Shown piece after piece: positions 62,905-64,000 of a stretch of 64,000 bases of DNA. Made by a program: the position numbers and the translations under genes. The stretch comes from Plecoglossus altivelis (taxonomy: Eukaryota; Chordata; Actinopteri; Osmeriformes; Plecoglossidae), in NCBI GenBank assembly GCA_036571765.1, contig BROE01000010.1, positions 12,725,057 to 12,789,056 of the forward strand, read 5' to 3'. Every line of letters starts with the position of its first letter. Position 1 is the stretch's first letter. A model generated the notes under the pieces. It had not been told where the DNA came from. It searched no databases and worked only from the letters and a program-made list of their open reading frames with translations.

Positions 62905-64000
62905 AGTGAAAATGAAATGCAACTCACTTTGTATAAACCCTGTCACTCCACTTCAGGAGATTCGGGTGGAGGTTGCCTACACACTCGTGTTGCAGGCGTG
63001 ACATTTACATGCCATTTGACAGACAAAGCCTTTCTCTAACAATGGGCGTATCCTACATCGACTGTTTCTGAGTATCCAAGGTATCTTCTATTAACAGAAA
63101 CATCTCTATTACCAGCCCTTCCCACCCTGTTCCTTACCCCCATACTTCCTCCTCACCCCTTCTAAGGTCTCTCTGCCCTCCTCCCGCCAACTCGTCCTCC
63201 CTCGTCCATCCTTCTCCTCCCCAGGTCTCAGGCATATCGTGCGTAAACGTTGCAATGAACACATCCAGCAAGGCACACATGTAGCTCTCCTAGCAGCATC
63301 TAATCTGTTCTTATCTCTGTGGAGCAGGATGACCTCTGACCCCAGATGTGGCGTTGCTCTTGGTCAGTCTGCCTGCCTGTTCTGCCATCATCCCTTCAAG
63401 CTCCTCAGGGCTCCGAACATACTGGGGCTTAACTCCTCATGGCGAGACAGCACAGTGGGTGTGTGTCTGTGTATCTGTGTTGTAGGGGCTACGTGTAGAT
63501 GTAGTGTAAAAGACCCAGAGCTAAAGAGTTTGAGAGAGGCTCAACAACAGCCACACACGCAAATACACACACCTACAGTACACAAAATCACCTGTAATGA
63601 TGTTCTAGTCAAACAATGGTGCAGAGGATCTAGGTTGTAATCGGATTCATTTTTGACATTTTCAAATTTGCCCAGGAAATCTATAATGGTTGGGGATTGG
63701 TTGGGCTGTTTTCTGCTTTCTACTCCTTGTCTGTTTCCAGGGAGACATATACTTATCCTGAGTGGGGTCAGGGGTCAAGATTTTCTGTTGTGCTTCCTTT
63801 TTATCAAGGCTCTCAAAGCTGTCATTTAATTTATTCTCCGAAGATACTAGAAGCAATTTTTCAAGCAAACCTTCCAGTCTTCCAGTAATTACAATTTTTC
63901 TCAATTACTTTGACTAATTTCTCGAATGAGTATTTGATTTTTTTTACAAAACAAGTTTGAATTGTAAATCTAAAACAGGTAGTTTCTTGTTCACAGCAGA
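62905..64000. other. Right edge of window
   Basis: Apart from the candidate segment at 63314-63436, a minus-strand open frame at 63662-63904 (80 codons, Lys/Glu/Ser-rich) is the only coding-like item. It lacks clear splice sites. Nothing else is identifiable. Confidence 0.4.
63314..63436 (-). CDS. Candidate internal coding exon, unidentified, same strand as previous
   Basis: The minus strand is open for 41 codons containing PQYVRSPEELEGMMAEQAGR. A possible acceptor CCCCAG lies just before TATGTTCGG, and a possible donor follows TCTGGG (GTCAGA). It could belong with the segment at 62658-62832 in one gene reading out of the window edge. No family is recognised. Confidence 0.25.

Noticed and set aside
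1..64000. CRISPR arrays, operons or phage-type systems
   Set aside because: The tandem repeats lack regular spacers, and the gene structure is spliced vertebrate throughout.

Overview
This window is vertebrate nuclear DNA, almost certainly from a ray-finned (teleost) fish. The genes are intron-rich with GT-AG boundaries and compact introns. CA/TG, GA and GTCT microsatellites are abundant. There are degraded L2-like LINE copies, palindromic and TIR-type DNA-element remnants, and one run of 285 N. I see no bacterial, phage or CRISPR features. The species cannot be fixed from the sequence alone.

Layout: 1-10.5 kb is repeat-rich and gene-poor. It holds a decayed L2-type LINE at 1-2.79 kb, a second LINE with an endonuclease segment broken by the assembly gap at 3.75-5.6 kb, a long inverted repeat at 5.85-6.93 kb, a TIR element at 7.78-9.29 kb and a LINE/SINE tail at 9.65-10.06 kb. 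From 10.6 to 25.8 kb on the + strand lie ccdc81 (14 coding exons, 649 aa) and prss23 (2 coding exons, 414 aa). From 27.4 to 60.1 kb on the - strand lie tmem39a (8 exons, 475 aa), ildr1 (8 exons, 544 aa), ildr2 (10 exons, 709 aa) and gpa33 (7 exons, 424 aa). The last 4 kb holds no recognised gene but has two open minus-strand segments that look coding.

The exon models were built by hand from splice consensus, reading-frame continuity and recalled family similarity. Every one closes with a total length divisible by three and a natural stop.

The gene order joins three blocks that in human lie apart (from memory): CCDC81/PRSS23 on 11q14, TMEM39A/ILDR1 on 3q13.33 and ILDR2/GPA33 on 1q24.1. The result here is a head-to-tail pair of angulin genes, ildr1 and ildr2. 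Their products are single-V-domain receptors known to mark tricellular junctions and recruit tricellulin, and gpa33 next door encodes another epithelial Ig-type surface protein. This co-oriented cluster of epithelial junction/surface receptors is the most interesting large-scale feature. At finer scale the notable points are repeats inside coding exons (an Arg-Glu tract in ildr2 and a 7-residue tyrosine repeat in the gpa33 tail), TG microsatellites forming the region just before splice acceptors, a non-canonical GC donor in tmem39a and a signal peptide split over two exons in prss23.
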